From the NCBI GenBank assembly GCA_024742405.1, contig JANSYP010000006.1, positions 124,001 through 188,000 on the forward strand: 64,000 nucleotides of DNA. Reading direction: 5' to 3'. Shown in pieces: positions 18,423 through 27,031 of this stretch; positions within the stretch are counted from its first letter, which is position 1, and each line of letters starts with the position of its first letter. The notes below the pieces were generated by a model. It did no database searches. It saw only the letters and a list, made by a program, of their open reading frames with translations, and was not told the DNA's origin. Source of the stretch: Paracoccaceae bacterium (GTDB taxonomy: Bacteria > Pseudomonadota > Alphaproteobacteria > Rhodobacterales > Rhodobacteraceae). Made by a program: the position numbers and the translations under genes.

Positions 18423-19630
18423 CATTGGAAGCAGCCACAAAGTCGAAGCGCAAATCTCTGACCGCAGCATTCGTCTCGACGATCAAAGATCCTGGCAAGT
18501 ACCACGATGGCAAGGGAACCGGCCTGTTCCTGCTCGTAAAGCCGACTGGCGGTCGGTTCTGGGTCCAGCGCATTGTGATCCGAGGAAAGCGGCGAGAACT
18601 GGGGCTAGGAAGTCCACCCGTCGTCTCATTGGCAGAAGCACGTGAACAGGCACTCACAAACAAACGAACCGCTCGCCTAGGGGGCGACCCACTTGCTGAG
18701 AAACGCCGTGCTCAGGCAGCTCTCACCTTCGAGCAAGCCGCACGACGAACCCATGTTGAGCTCTCACCCACCTGGAGAAACCCGAAGGATCGGGCAGCAT
18801 TTCTCTCGTCCATGGAGGCATACATCTTCCCGCGGTTCGGATCCGTCCTGTTACCCGACGTAACGACGGCTGACGTGAGGCAGGCTATTCTAGCCGCCCG
18901 AGAGAAAGCACCGGGCGTTGCAAAGAAGCTCGTCTACCGAGTTTCTTTCGTCTTCAAATGGGGCATCGCGGAGGGGATCTGCGAAAGCAATCCCTCGACT
19001 ACTCAGGCGCTCGCCCTGCCCCGCGTCAAGCGAAAGCCCCAGCATCGTAAAGCACTGCCATATGACGAGGTCGCCGGCTGCCTTGCGACTGTACGCGCGT
19101 CGCATGCTTGGAACGCCACCAAGCTTGCCGTCGAGTTCCTTGTTCTGACGGCCAGCCGCTCCGGTGAAGTGCGGTTGGCCGAATGGGATGAAATCGACCT
19201 AGCCAAGAAAACTTGGACCGTTCCGGCCGAGCGAATGAAGATGAAGCGCGCGCATCGGGTGCCGCTCTCAGACCGTGCGATGGGGATACTCGCCGAGACC
19301 AGTGAGTTGCGCGACGCTTCGAACTATGTCTTCCCGAGCATTCGCGGCAGACCACTGTCAGACATGACGCTATCGAAGTTGATAAAGGAGCTTGGCTTCG
19401 ACGCCGACATTCATGGATTTCGCACATCATTCAGGACTTGGGTCCAGGAACAGACAGACTACCCGCGTGAAGTGGCGGAGGCGGCGCTTGCGCATAAGCT
19501 CGGTGACGACGTCGAAGAAGCCTACGCCAGGTCGGATCTGTTCGAAAAGCGAAAGGCGATGATGGAGGACTGGGCCGCTCACTTGCTCGTCTGCCATGAG
19601 AGGGCGATGAAGGGAAATCACACTCGATGA
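18413..19630 (+). CDS. Tyrosine site-specific integrase (P4-like)
   Basis: About 405 residues. The N-terminal arm-binding domain reads DPGKYHDGKGTGLFLLVKPTGGRFW, and the basic RRELGLGSPPVVSLAEAREQA is typical of P4-type integrases. The catalytic part shows Arg in TASRSGEVRLAEW, His-x-x-Arg in HGFRTSF, a second His in ALAHKLGDD, and the nucleophile Tyr in VEEAYARSDL. The ATG at 18413 follows GGGGGAACGA; an upstream TTG at 18386 is possible. It should catalyse insertion and excision at tRNA-Arg. It lies at the attL end, away from the intact tRNA. The next gene overlaps its stop. Confidence 0.92.
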   Translation: MGEPLEAATKSKRKSLTAAFVSTIKDPGKYHDGKGTGLFLLVKPTGGRFWVQRIVIRGKRRELGLGSPPVVSLAEAREQALTNKRTARLGGDPLAEKRRAQAALTFEQAARRTHVELSPTWRNPKDRAAFLSSMEAYIFPRFGSVLLPDVTTADVRQAILAAREKAPGVAKKLVYRVSFVFKWGIAEGICESNPSTTQALALPRVKRKPQHRKALPYDEVAGCLATVRASHAWNATKLAVEFLVLTASRSGEVRLAEWDEIDLAKKTWTVPAERMKMKRAHRVPLSDRAMGILAETSELRDASNYVFPSIRGRPLSDMTLSKLIKELGFDADIHGFRTSFRTWVQEQTDYPREVAEAALAHKLGDDVEEAYARSDLFEKRKAMMEDWAAHLLVCHERAMKGNHTR

Positions 19631-20460
19631 ATGGCGATCAAATCTTCCCAGACGTTTATGATGGCTCGACTTCGGAGGAGCCTTGGGACCATCGGTTTAA
19701 ACCACTGGCCGACATTTTGGAGTGCGAAGTGTGGCAAGTGCAGGACACTATTGGAGGCGCATATACTCCGGAACACCTTTCAAAAATCCATCTTGATGCT
19801 GTGCAAAAACAAGCTGGGTTACTTACGAAGGCGATCAACCCAACCAAAAAGCTCATAAATGTACTCCACGCCTTGCCTGAGGAAACCCTCACTGAGCTTC
19901 GCAGGAGGGGTGTCGTTACAGTTGAGCAAATAGAACACCTGCTAGATGTCGTGACGGGCAGGGCCGAACGTTTACACGCCTGGTACTCGCGTTACCCTCG
20001 ACCAGGAGGGCGAAATGTTGCAGCTCACACGATTGCGGAAGGTGTCAGAGTCGCGTTTCGACGGCACCGAAAGCCAATAACGTACGGCGTCGACAAAGGT
20101 GCGCCGACGACTGACTTTTGCCGGGCTGTAATGGCCACAATCGCAGCTTTTGGAGAGCGCGCTGATTGGAGCGAACCAGCTCGTGGAGCTTGGGAAAAGC
20201 AACAGAACATTCAGATGAGACTCGATGTCCTGAAGGCAAACCAAAAACGTCGACGGGAGCTGTTAGAGAAATACCCGTTCCTGGATAGAAAGAGCATTTC
20301 CATTCGATTTCAGGGAATTGGCGTTCCCGCCAACGTCGCAGCATTGATCGACAACACGGACCCCGCCGCCAAACCACTCTTGGTGCCAATCGGGGCTATG
20401 CGCTCGGGAGACAAAGACACCATCGAACATGCACGAGCCTGGGCGAACTCAAGAAAGTAG
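19627..20460 (+). CDS. Hypothetical protein co-transcribed with the integrase
   Basis: A 277-residue soluble, charged protein with no domain I recognise. Its ATG overlaps the integrase stop (ATGA). The first half is acidic and helical (LPEETLTELRRRGVVTVEQIEHLLDV). The C-terminal part, basic then hydrophobic (NQKRRRELLEKYPFLDRKSISI), ends with ARAWANSRK. A strong terminator follows. Position suggests a role in integration control or island maintenance, but that is inference. Confidence 0.75.
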   Translation: MNGDQIFPDVYDGSTSEEPWDHRFKPLADILECEVWQVQDTIGGAYTPEHLSKIHLDAVQKQAGLLTKAINPTKKLINVLHALPEETLTELRRRGVVTVEQIEHLLDVVTGRAERLHAWYSRYPRPGGRNVAAHTIAEGVRVAFRRHRKPITYGVDKGAPTTDFCRAVMATIAAFGERADWSEPARGAWEKQQNIQMRLDVLKANQKRRRELLEKYPFLDRKSISIRFQGIGVPANVAALIDNTDPAAKPLLVPIGAMRSGDKDTIEHARAWANSRK

Positions 20461-20469
20461 CGGCCAATA

Positions 20470-20514
20470 GGAACTCTGAGACAAAAAAAATGAGTTCCCA
20501 TTTTTTCTTTTCAG
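20470..20514 (+). terminator. Rho-independent terminator after the integrase operon
   Basis: GGAACTC at 20470-20476 pairs with GAGTTCC at 20492-20498, followed by CATTTTTTCTTTT. A wider pairing also exists: CTCTGA plus the A8 run upstream against the T-run plus TCAGAG downstream. It could work in both directions. Confidence 0.8.
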
Positions 20515-20567
20515 AGTGATTCCGGCACTGTTCGGTCATCATCAGAAACGCCCGTTAGGAGCTGATA

Positions 20568-20774
20568 ATGACCGAAACAATTCTCCGCAGACCAAAGGTA
20601 AAAGGCCGAACCGGACTCTCGGACACCTTGCTTTACGACAAGCTAAACCCCAAAAGCCCCTATCACGACTCAACCTTTCCAAAGCCAGTTCGGCTTGGAA
20701 AGCGTGCCGTTGGATGGCGAGAGAGCGAAATCAACGCTTGGATTGAAGCCCGCGAAAGCGCTTCGTCCACATGA
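20568..20774 (+). CDS. AlpA-family DNA-binding protein (excisionase-like)
   Basis: A 68-residue protein with the AlpA layout: TGLSDTLLYDKLNPKSPYHDSTFPKPVRLGKRAVGWRESEINAWIEAR, in pieces a winged helix-turn-helix (SDTLLYDKL), the FPKPV wing and the WRESEINAW end. AlpA proteins regulate integrase expression or act as directionality factors for P4-type integrases. AGGAG sits a few bases before the ATG. A strong terminator separates it from the integrase, so it may be controlled on its own. Confidence 0.85.
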   Translation: MTETILRRPKVKGRTGLSDTLLYDKLNPKSPYHDSTFPKPVRLGKRAVGWRESEINAWIEARESASST

Positions 20775-20873
20775 ATAACCCCCGCCGGACTAGCCGGACA
20801 GGGGCGCATTCATCGGTGACACGTAGAATGTAAACTTTTCTGGCTGCTCCGGCAACTCAATGGAGCAGTAAAA

Positions 20874-21233
20874 ATGCTACAGGCAACATCAGACGAGCAC
20901 CCGCCAGCAGGCACCCAGACCATAAGGCGTTGGCTCGACCTACCAGACAAGCAAGCCCCGGCGGTCTACATCATCCGCGATGATGCGGGGGACGAGCGGC
21001 GCGCGACCATCAGCAGGAACGCACGCCGTCTTCTGGAGGGTCTCCGCCGGGGGCCAGTGCTCTGCGCCAGTCCGTGCCGACTGTCGGACATGGTGCTTCA
21101 CCTCAAGCGAACTCACGGGCTGAGCATCTCAACAAAGATGTACGCGAACGACCGCGCGACAGACCGCACGCGGTACGGCGTCTATTTCCTGGCCAGTGAC
21201 GTTTCGCTCGCGGCGCCTGAGGCGGCGCAATGA
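20874..21233 (+). CDS. Hypothetical phage-like small protein, helix-turn-helix type
   Basis: A 119-residue protein. The segment RRLLEGLRRGPVLCASPCRLSDMVLHLKRTHGLSI looks like a winged-helix element (blocking of one sequence choice before a turn and recognition helix), and GVYFLASDV closes the domain. Its stop overlaps the next start (ATGA), beginning a run of tightly coupled small genes. No specific function can be assigned. Confidence 0.7.
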   Translation: MLQATSDEHPPAGTQTIRRWLDLPDKQAPAVYIIRDDAGDERRATISRNARRLLEGLRRGPVLCASPCRLSDMVLHLKRTHGLSISTKMYANDRATDRTRYGVYFLASDVSLAAPEAAQ

Positions 21234-21361
21234 CCGGGATCCGCATCAACCACCCCGCCCCTCGCGACCTGCAGGCCCGCCGTATCCGCGTCCGGCACGG
21301 TATGGACGAGACCCGCGCCGCCCTAGTGGCTGGCCTCTGTTTCGGGGCGAGCCGGCAATGA
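21230..21361 (+). CDS. 43-residue protein coupled to both neighbours
   Basis: A small ORF starting MTGIRINHPAPRDLQARRI and ending AGLCFGASRQ. Both its start and its stop are ATGA overlaps with the adjacent genes, which strongly argues for translation. Basic N-terminal half; no recognised family. Confidence 0.65.
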   Translation: MTGIRINHPAPRDLQARRIRVRHGMDETRAALVAGLCFGASRQ

Positions 21362-21702
21362 CAAGCTGCCTTCTCGAAACCTCACCTTTCTCAACGGACG
21401 GGGGCGCGCTCATCGGGCGCGATCCCCGCACCATTCCTGCCGAGGACTGGTGCGGCCGCCCCCTCGTCACCGGCCTATCTGCGATCCGCGCGAAGTGCCT
21501 GGACTGCGCCCACAACAGCGCCGAAGTCCGCAAGTGTGTACAGACGGACTGCCCACTCTGGCCACTGCGGATGGGTTCAGTGCCAAAAGGCATGCGGAAA
21601 GCGGCTCATGAGGCATCGTGCGCAGCAAGTCGCTCGGGGGCACCTACCCTCCATGAAAGGGCTACTTGCAACTCAGAAGCCGCAATGGAGGGCGAAACGT
21701 GA
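21358..21702 (+). CDS. Small cysteine-rich phage-type protein
   Basis: A 114-residue protein with four cysteines in a zinc-like arrangement: KCLDCAHNSAEVRKCVQTDCPLWPLRMG. This pattern recurs in small proteins of alphaproteobacterial phages and islands, where its role is not known. The ATG overlaps the previous stop. The C-terminal third is low in structure. Confidence 0.72.
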   Translation: MTSCLLETSPFSTDGGALIGRDPRTIPAEDWCGRPLVTGLSAIRAKCLDCAHNSAEVRKCVQTDCPLWPLRMGSVPKGMRKAAHEASCAASRSGAPTLHERATCNSEAAMEGET

Positions 21703-21759
21703 TGCAGAAGGGTGTTTCGTGCATCTCGCCCGCTTCCCTGGTGCGGAGGTGCGTTTGAC

Positions 21760-22374
21760 ATGGCGAGTAGAGACCATCAGGGCAGCGAGCACTGGACCAA
21801 GATGATACGGTCCAACATGGAGTGCCGATCCTGGTCGGCTCTCTCGCTTCCAGCACAAGCCATCTATCCTTGGCTGAAGCTTGAGTGGAAGGGGCCCAGG
21901 GCCAACAACAACGGCAGGATCCAACTCTCTCTTCGGCAGATTGCGAAGGCCGCCGGCTGCGACGTGAAAACCGCTATGCGCGCAATCAGGGATTTGCAAC
22001 GTAAGGGCTGGATCGTTGTCCGTGAAGCCGCCTGCATCGGTGTATCGGGCGCAGCCCGAAGCCATCTACTGGAGTTGACCGAGATTGCTTGTCCGCCCGA
22101 TGACCGTCCGCGCGCGCTCTTTCGTCATTGGCGCGAGGATGCCGAGTATCCCGTAGTGAATGTGCGAACGAACAACCCGTCCGGACGCAATCAAAAACAA
22201 AACCCTGTGCCCTTAGAGGGAACAACCCGTTCCCTTAGAGGGCATAAAACTCGGCAAGCTGTGCCCTTAGCGGGAACAGGCTGTTCCTCCAGAGGGAACG
22301 AACAGGCCGAAAATGGCGCTCTGGTTGTTCCCTTAGAGGGCATATCCTTATCTACCAGGGGGTCCGGGGGATGA
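21760..22374 (+). CDS. Winged-helix protein, possible replication initiator, with iteron-like sites in its 3' end
   Basis: A 204-residue protein from the ATG at 21760. The N-terminal domain, LPAQAIYPWLKLEWKGP then LSLRQIAKAAGCDVKTAMRA and LQRKGWIVV, is a winged helix-turn-helix as found in phage and plasmid replication or regulatory proteins. The last 60 codons are low-complexity (VPLEGTTRSLRGH, VPLAGTGCSSRG, VPLEGISLSTRG) because the DNA there is constrained by five copies of a palindromic site. An initiator gene containing its own origin repeats, as in lambda O, would explain both facts. The role is inferred. Confidence 0.7.
   Translation: MASRDHQGSEHWTKMIRSNMECRSWSALSLPAQAIYPWLKLEWKGPRANNNGRIQLSLRQIAKAAGCDVKTAMRAIRDLQRKGWIVVREAACIGVSGAARSHLLELTEIACPPDDRPRALFRHWREDAEYPVVNVRTNNPSGRNQKQNPVPLEGTTRSLRGHKTRQAVPLAGTGCSSRGNEQAENGALVVPLEGISLSTRGSGG
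22207..22343. repeat. Five helically phased palindromic sites (candidate origin iterons or operator array)
   Basis: Cores of CCCTTAGAGGG or close variants at 22210-22220, 22232-22242, 22264-22274, 22286-22296 and 22330-22340. The fuller site is GTTCCCT-TAG-AGGGAAC, a palindrome with 7-base arms. Centre spacings are 22, 32, 22 and 44 bases, near whole numbers of helical turns. All lie inside the winged-helix gene. Confidence 0.75.
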
Positions 22375-22401
22375 GCCTGCAAAAGTCGTCAGTCTTGAAG
22401 C

Positions 22402-22887
22402 ATGGCGCGCGCTCTCTTCGCGCGAGCGTCACGGCCCACGATGATTGACGTGCGGGCTGATACCAGACCAAGAGCGCCAGGATTAACTGGCCCCGGATTC
22501 CACCTTTGGGATTGGGTGGGGCGCCATCTCGGCTGGCGAACAGAAGCGATTGACGATTTGCCTACCGTAGGCGCAACGTGCTCCACACGAATCTGGAGAG
22601 ATGCAATTGTGGACGACACACGCCCAATCGTCGAAGGCGAGATAATCAAGCTTGATTACGCAACGCTGCAAGACACGATTTTTCGGAATTGCAAGATGAT
22701 CTACGGCGGTGGGCGACCCCCAACGATGATCAACTGTGTATTTGATGCGTGCGAGTTCATATTCGAGGGGCCCGCACTTAATACGCAAATGTTTATGGCT
22801 TCACTTGCAAACGGCGGGGCGGAGGATTTGATCATAGGCACAATGCTGGGTTTACCTAATTGGGGTCCCAAGGGTGACCAAAGCTGA
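22402..22887 (+). CDS. Hypothetical protein with pentapeptide-like core
   Basis: A 161-residue protein (an ATG at 22441 is an alternative start). The part IKLDYATLQDTIFRNCKMIYGG, then MINCVFDACEFIFEGPALNT, has the A/C-x-[LF]-x-x alternation of a short right-handed beta helix, as in pentapeptide-like repeats. MFMASLANGGAEDLI follows. The function is unknown. The next gene overlaps its end by 14 bases. Confidence 0.7.
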   Translation: MARALFARASRPTMIDVRADTRPRAPGLTGPGFHLWDWVGRHLGWRTEAIDDLPTVGATCSTRIWRDAIVDDTRPIVEGEIIKLDYATLQDTIFRNCKMIYGGGRPPTMINCVFDACEFIFEGPALNTQMFMASLANGGAEDLIIGTMLGLPNWGPKGDQS

Positions 22888-23383
22888 TAACGTCATTAAC
22901 ATTGCTCATGTGCGCCCACACGACGCGCATGGGTCTCACCCAGCAAAGGGTTCTTTTGCGTACACCGGAGGCGGTGGTGGAGGTGGAATGGACAAAGACT
23001 TGCTAGACGCGCGTATTGGCGAGGTTAAGGCGCAGAACGATACTCGCTTTATCGAAGTGCTTGCTAGCATTGATAACCTTAAGGTTGATATTGATAGCAA
23101 GCCGTCTCCGCCGAGCATTTGGCAGTTTGCCACGCTTTTGGTTGCCGTGGTGGGGATCGTGTTCGGCATTCTTGCCTTCGTCGGCAACCGCTTCGACAGC
23201 GGAATGTCAGTGTCGGGTGTGATAGACGAAACAGCAAACCGCCTTCTCGAAGTACAGATAGCGCGTGATGCTGATCAGGATGCTCGCCTTGGCGCTTTTG
23301 ACGCGCAGTTGGGCCAGATTCTCGACGCGATAGAACTAAACACTGACCAGATCCGGTCTCTCGTGGCGAACCAATCAGAGTAA
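22874..23383 (+). CDS. Single-pass membrane protein with flanking coiled coil
   Basis: A 169-residue protein from a GTG start. It has a glycine-rich stretch (YTGGGGGGGMDKD), a helical segment (LLDARIGEVKAQNDTRFIEVLASIDNLK), one transmembrane helix (FATLLVAVVGIVFGILAFVGN) and a C-terminal amphipathic part. This arrangement is common in small island and plasmid proteins downstream of replication genes; function unknown. It converges with the minus-strand phage-like block. Confidence 0.75.
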   Translation: MTKADNVINIAHVRPHDAHGSHPAKGSFAYTGGGGGGGMDKDLLDARIGEVKAQNDTRFIEVLASIDNLKVDIDSKPSPPSIWQFATLLVAVVGIVFGILAFVGNRFDSGMSVSGVIDETANRLLEVQIARDADQDARLGAFDAQLGQILDAIELNTDQIRSLVANQSE

Positions 23384-23390
23384 CCCCAAC

Positions 23391-23651
23391 CTAGGCGGCG
23401 TGCTCCCTAGCCTCCCGCGCCATCGCATTGACGGCCTTCCGCAACTCCTCCGCTTCCTTCGTCCGCCCCCCATGCTTGTAGTTCGGGTGCGCGGGCCCTG
23501 GCTTTGATCCACCTCGCGCGCCATGCATGCGGCACACGGTCCATCCATTCACCGCTGGCGCCTTGCAGGGAAGCCCGGTTCGCTTTGAGCGGGCGGTGCA
23601 GCGCGGCGAGGAATTTGCTGCGCGCAACGGGTCATCGTCAGGTTTTTTCAT
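23391..23651 (-). CDS. Phage-type small protein with HGARGG motif
   Basis: An 86-residue basic protein. SSPRCTARSKRTGLPCKAPAVNG and VCRMHGARGGSKPGP are a motif repeatedly seen in small alphaproteobacterial prophage genes, with two Cys and His suggesting metal binding. The ATG at 23651 follows a purine-rich GGAGGGGG and overlaps the previous gene by 14 bases. It is the last gene of the minus-strand block. Confidence 0.72.
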   Translation of the reverse strand: MKKPDDDPLRAANSSPRCTARSKRTGLPCKAPAVNGWTVCRMHGARGGSKPGPAHPNYKHGGRTKEAEELRKAVNAMAREAREHAA

Positions 23652-24174
23652 CGCCCCCTCCCCCATGCTGGACGTTGCCAACGATGGCCTGTCCGCCCTC
23701 TTCGACCGTGACACGCTCCACGCGGACCAGTTGCTGACCTTTGGATCGGTAGCGCTTCAAGGTCTCCATCTGGGTCGTGTAGGTGCGCATGAGCTTGTTC
23801 AGAGCGCGCTCGGCGCTGTCCTGCTGCTGGATCGTATCGATGAAGTTGAGCTTGCGAGCCATCATCATCACGGCCTGGTGGGTCGCGGCCATCTGAGCGC
23901 AGAGCAGCGCTTCGGCCGGGTCCTGAGGTTTCATCGCGTCGACAAATCCGAGTGAGAAGTCTGTGGCCTCCTGATCGACCGCCTTGTAGCGTGAGCCGAG
24001 CGTAGCGATTTGCATGACCAAGCCAGTCGCAAGTGCGGTGTTTTCAGTTGCATCGAGAACGCGTTGATAACAGCCGGACGGGTCAACATCGAGTTCGCCG
24101 GTCTCGGTGCAACGCAGCCTTATTTTCGGCGGCTTTCGTCTCTGGTTCGTTGCCTCTTCTAGGTCCTGATCCAT
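23638..24174 (-). CDS. Phage-like hypothetical protein
   Basis: A 178-residue mostly helical protein (DPAEALLCAQMAATHQAVMMMARKL, then SAERALNKLMRTYTTQMETLKRY) with a glycine-rich end. AAAGGTGAGG precedes the ATG. This kind of protein often lies next to packaging genes in prophages, but no terminase is present here. The function cannot be assigned. Confidence 0.7.
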   Translation of the reverse strand: MDQDLEEATNQRRKPPKIRLRCTETGELDVDPSGCYQRVLDATENTALATGLVMQIATLGSRYKAVDQEATDFSLGFVDAMKPQDPAEALLCAQMAATHQAVMMMARKLNFIDTIQQQDSAERALNKLMRTYTTQMETLKRYRSKGQQLVRVERVTVEEGGQAIVGNVQHGGGGDEKT

Positions 24175-24243
24175 GCCTCACCTTTAGAAATGGATGCGCT
24201 CTCAATTGACACTCGGTGCGCTGCCTCTCCGATTGAACTGTTC

Positions 24244-24447
24244 TCAGTGGACGCTCAGCTTCGCGTCACCTGGCGCAATCTTCGCCTCAGTAAGCCCCTT
24301 CTTCAGAAACGCCCCAAGGGGCGGTCCGCCGTCCTCTCTGGGGGTCTCCAAAGCGAGGCTGAAGAGGTGGTGTGCCGCTTCCAGGTCGCCCCGGCGCTCT
24401 GCGTTGTAACCTTCCTCCATCAGCTCGAAATACGTCGCCTCATTCAT
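24244..24447 (-). CDS. 67-residue TPR-like small protein
   Basis: A short protein, MNEATYFELMEEGYNAERRG then DLEAAHHLFSLALETP, resembling a single tetratricopeptide-type helix pair. Its start overlaps the end of the 863-residue gene, consistent with coupled translation. No function assigned. Confidence 0.6.
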   Translation of the reverse strand: MNEATYFELMEEGYNAERRGDLEAAHHLFSLALETPREDGGPPLGAFLKKGLTEAKIAPGDAKLSVH

Positions 24448-27031
24448 CGCCGCTCACCGTCTGTGAGGCACCACCAGCGATATACGGCGCCAGCATGTTT
24501 CGGGTTCGCTGCGACAAGGGCTTGTCGGGCGGCCGGCGCAGGAGCAGCTCCCGCATCAACTTCGGGTCTTCCACCGCGTCGATCAGCAGTTGCCGGGCCT
24601 TGTCGTTGGTCATGTTCTCGAGGAACTTCTGCGCGCGGGTCGTGGCTATGTTGGCGGTCTGCAACGATCCGCCCATTGATCCGCCGCCCATGGCGCCACC
24701 CTGGCGAGCGGCTACGATCCGAACGGCCCATTCCATGAGCTGATTGGCCGGGCTGTCGATCACCGCTCCATCCGTCGCCGGTTGGGTGTTCATCTTCACG
24801 AATGCATCGGCAATCTGATTTACCCGCTTGAGTTCTTCTGGGGAGAAGATCCGGCGCAGCGCTGCTTTGGTCCGCCCGTCCGACGTCTTTGCAAGCAGCT
24901 TGGTGCCGTCGATGTTTCCGCCGGTCTGAGCGCCGCGGATCAGGTAATCAACAGCACCAGCTTTAACCCCCGCCAGAGCATCCCCAGAAGGGTCTTTGGC
25001 GGCGGCGTTTCGGATTGCTGTCGCCGCCCTAACGGGGTCATCCGCCCCGAATATCGCCGTGATCGCGTTCTCCGTCTGCCCGCTATTGAACCACTCCAAT
25101 CCAGATTGATCCGCCAGTTGCGCACGCGCCTCTGTCTTCGCCTTGAAGGTAGACGCTTTCTCCTGCGCCCCCAAGGCTTGGAGCAGCCGCTTGCGCAGCT
25201 CCGGCTGCCCTCTCAGCGTTTCCGCGTTGTTGCGCATCCAGGTTCTCGCCTTCTGGGGCGTGAATTTGCCCGACGCATCGAACAGGGCGTCGGAGAACCG
25301 GCCTTGCAGATAGTCGCTGACGTCCCGTGCGGCCGCAGGAGCGGCATCACGGACCCTCCGGGCGTCATCCATCCCTGCAGCGCCTCCACGGCCCACGGTG
25401 CGCGCCAGAGCGGCGGCAGGAGCCATCTGTTCGTCCCCGTCGATGGTTCGCTGCAGCATCCGGCCCACGGCGCCCGTGTCGAACGTCTCGTGAAGGGCGC
25501 GAGAAAAGGCGCGGGCCTCATTGATCTGTTGTCCAAGGGGCGTGTTTGCGTCGACTGCGCCCAAATCCTTGAGAGCGGCTTCGGCAATCTCGTTTGCGAT
25601 GCGCGCTTGGTTGCGGTTCTGGTTCGTACCCGCCATCGCCGTTCGGGCAACGCGGCGCATTTCGCTGTAGAGCCCGTGAAGCTCCCGGACGGTGGTCTGT
25701 TCCCCAATGGGGGATGTACCATCCGCAATGGCCGCGAAATCGCCGGGGAGGTCCCTGCGCTGCGCCCACGGGGTGCTTTCCGTAGCATTGGTGATCGCCG
25801 AGCGGGTGTTGTTGGTTCCGACCGACGCCTCGCGGGGAATACTCGCCCACAGCTCGCGCTCTTTCATCAGTTCGGTATCGAGAGCCTTGCGCACCCGCCC
25901 CACGGCGCTTTCTGAAATAGCACTTTCGGAGCGACCGGGGGCCAGGGCTTCGCGGCTCCGGCCGGCGCTTGCCATCTGATTTTCGACCGCTGCCTTGAGG
26001 TCGGTCTTGTGCTGTTTCAGGCGCTGCGAGAAGAACTTGCGCGCGTCCGTCACATCGCCCCCCAGATCCGTCAGGCCCTGGCGCATCGCATCGGAGCTGG
26101 CCACGCGCTGCGCGTCGAGGCTTTCGCGCACGAGGGGATTTGTCCCGGCTGCCGTCGCTTCCAGGCCCAAAAGCCGAGGGTCGCCCGTTTGCTGTGCAGG
26201 GGACCGCTTGAACGCGTCATCGGGGTCGATCATGCCCGCCAACTCGCGCGCACGGTCTTCACCACCCGTGATGTTGCGCAGGCGTGCGCCAGCGACTTCG
26301 CGGGCACCGGTGTCTGTCATTGGGGCAACACCCCGAACCACGTCCCGGCCGACCCTCTCAGCGGCACGCACACCCGGCAACCCTCGCGCCGCATTCCCGG
26401 TTCCGCGGATCGCAGCCGCTGTAGCCGGAACGGCCATCGGCGCCGCCATTTCGGCCGTCTGCTGCACCCATTCCGGGGCGCCGGCTTCCTCGGCCAGCTC
26501 TTCAGCGGCCCCGGAAATCCCGCCGGCCAGCGCATCTGCCGCAATACCGGTGCGGGTTGCGAAAGCCTTCAAGGCATCGTCCGCAGCAGCTCGCACTGCA
26601 GGCGTGACGCCTTGCATCCTCGACAAGCCCTGCAAGCCCTTCATGATCGGCAGAAGAGCCCCTGTGGCGTTCCCTGTGCCCCTGCCGAAGCCCTCAAGCA
26701 TTCCCTCGGGGGCCTCATCGGCGACGCTTGCGTTGATGGCCCTCATGCCGCCTTTAAGCGCTTCCTCGGCCGAGCCCATTTCCAGCGGGGTGCCTTCCCA
26801 CGCCTGGTTGTCGAACGGGTTCACAAAGTCCACCAGCCCGCCGACCGTCTCCGCGATCCCGGCGTTGACCTGGCCCATCACGCTCGGCCCCTGGGGCTGC
26901 TGCGGGTGGTTCGCGACCCTGCGCAGCTCAGCTGCGAACATGCGAGCATCCTCTGCGGCCTGTGCGTCGCCAGCCTGCGCGCGCTCGTCGGCCTTGCGGA
27001 AAGCGTTTTCGAGGCGCTGCAGCTCGCTCAT
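24440..27031 (-). CDS. Large Ala-rich phage-like protein (candidate internal virion or ejection protein)
   Basis: An 863-residue soluble, alanine- and arginine-rich, mostly helical protein. Gly/Ala-rich amphipathic stretches such as GISGAAEELAEEAGAP and AAPMAVPATAAAIRG could insert into membranes. Coupling with the upstream gene (ATGA), large size and composition resemble internal virion or ejection proteins of podophages, but no specific motif (for example a lysozyme-like domain) is visible. It is the largest gene on the island and looks intact. Confidence 0.65.
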   Translation of the reverse strand: MSELQRLENAFRKADERAQAGDAQAAEDARMFAAELRRVANHPQQPQGPSVMGQVNAGIAETVGGLVDFVNPFDNQAWEGTPLEMGSAEEALKGGMRAINASVADEAPEGMLEGFGRGTGNATGALLPIMKGLQGLSRMQGVTPAVRAAADDALKAFATRTGIAADALAGGISGAAEELAEEAGAPEWVQQTAEMAAPMAVPATAAAIRGTGNAARGLPGVRAAERVGRDVVRGVAPMTDTGAREVAGARLRNITGGEDRARELAGMIDPDDAFKRSPAQQTGDPRLLGLEATAAGTNPLVRESLDAQRVASSDAMRQGLTDLGGDVTDARKFFSQRLKQHKTDLKAAVENQMASAGRSREALAPGRSESAISESAVGRVRKALDTELMKERELWASIPREASVGTNNTRSAITNATESTPWAQRRDLPGDFAAIADGTSPIGEQTTVRELHGLYSEMRRVARTAMAGTNQNRNQARIANEIAEAALKDLGAVDANTPLGQQINEARAFSRALHETFDTGAVGRMLQRTIDGDEQMAPAAALARTVGRGGAAGMDDARRVRDAAPAAARDVSDYLQGRFSDALFDASGKFTPQKARTWMRNNAETLRGQPELRKRLLQALGAQEKASTFKAKTEARAQLADQSGLEWFNSGQTENAITAIFGADDPVRAATAIRNAAAKDPSGDALAGVKAGAVDYLIRGAQTGGNIDGTKLLAKTSDGRTKAALRRIFSPEELKRVNQIADAFVKMNTQPATDGAVIDSPANQLMEWAVRIVAARQGGAMGGGSMGGSLQTANIATTRAQKFLENMTNDKARQLLIDAVEDPKLMRELLLRRPPDKPLSQRTRNMLAPYIAGGASQTVSGDE

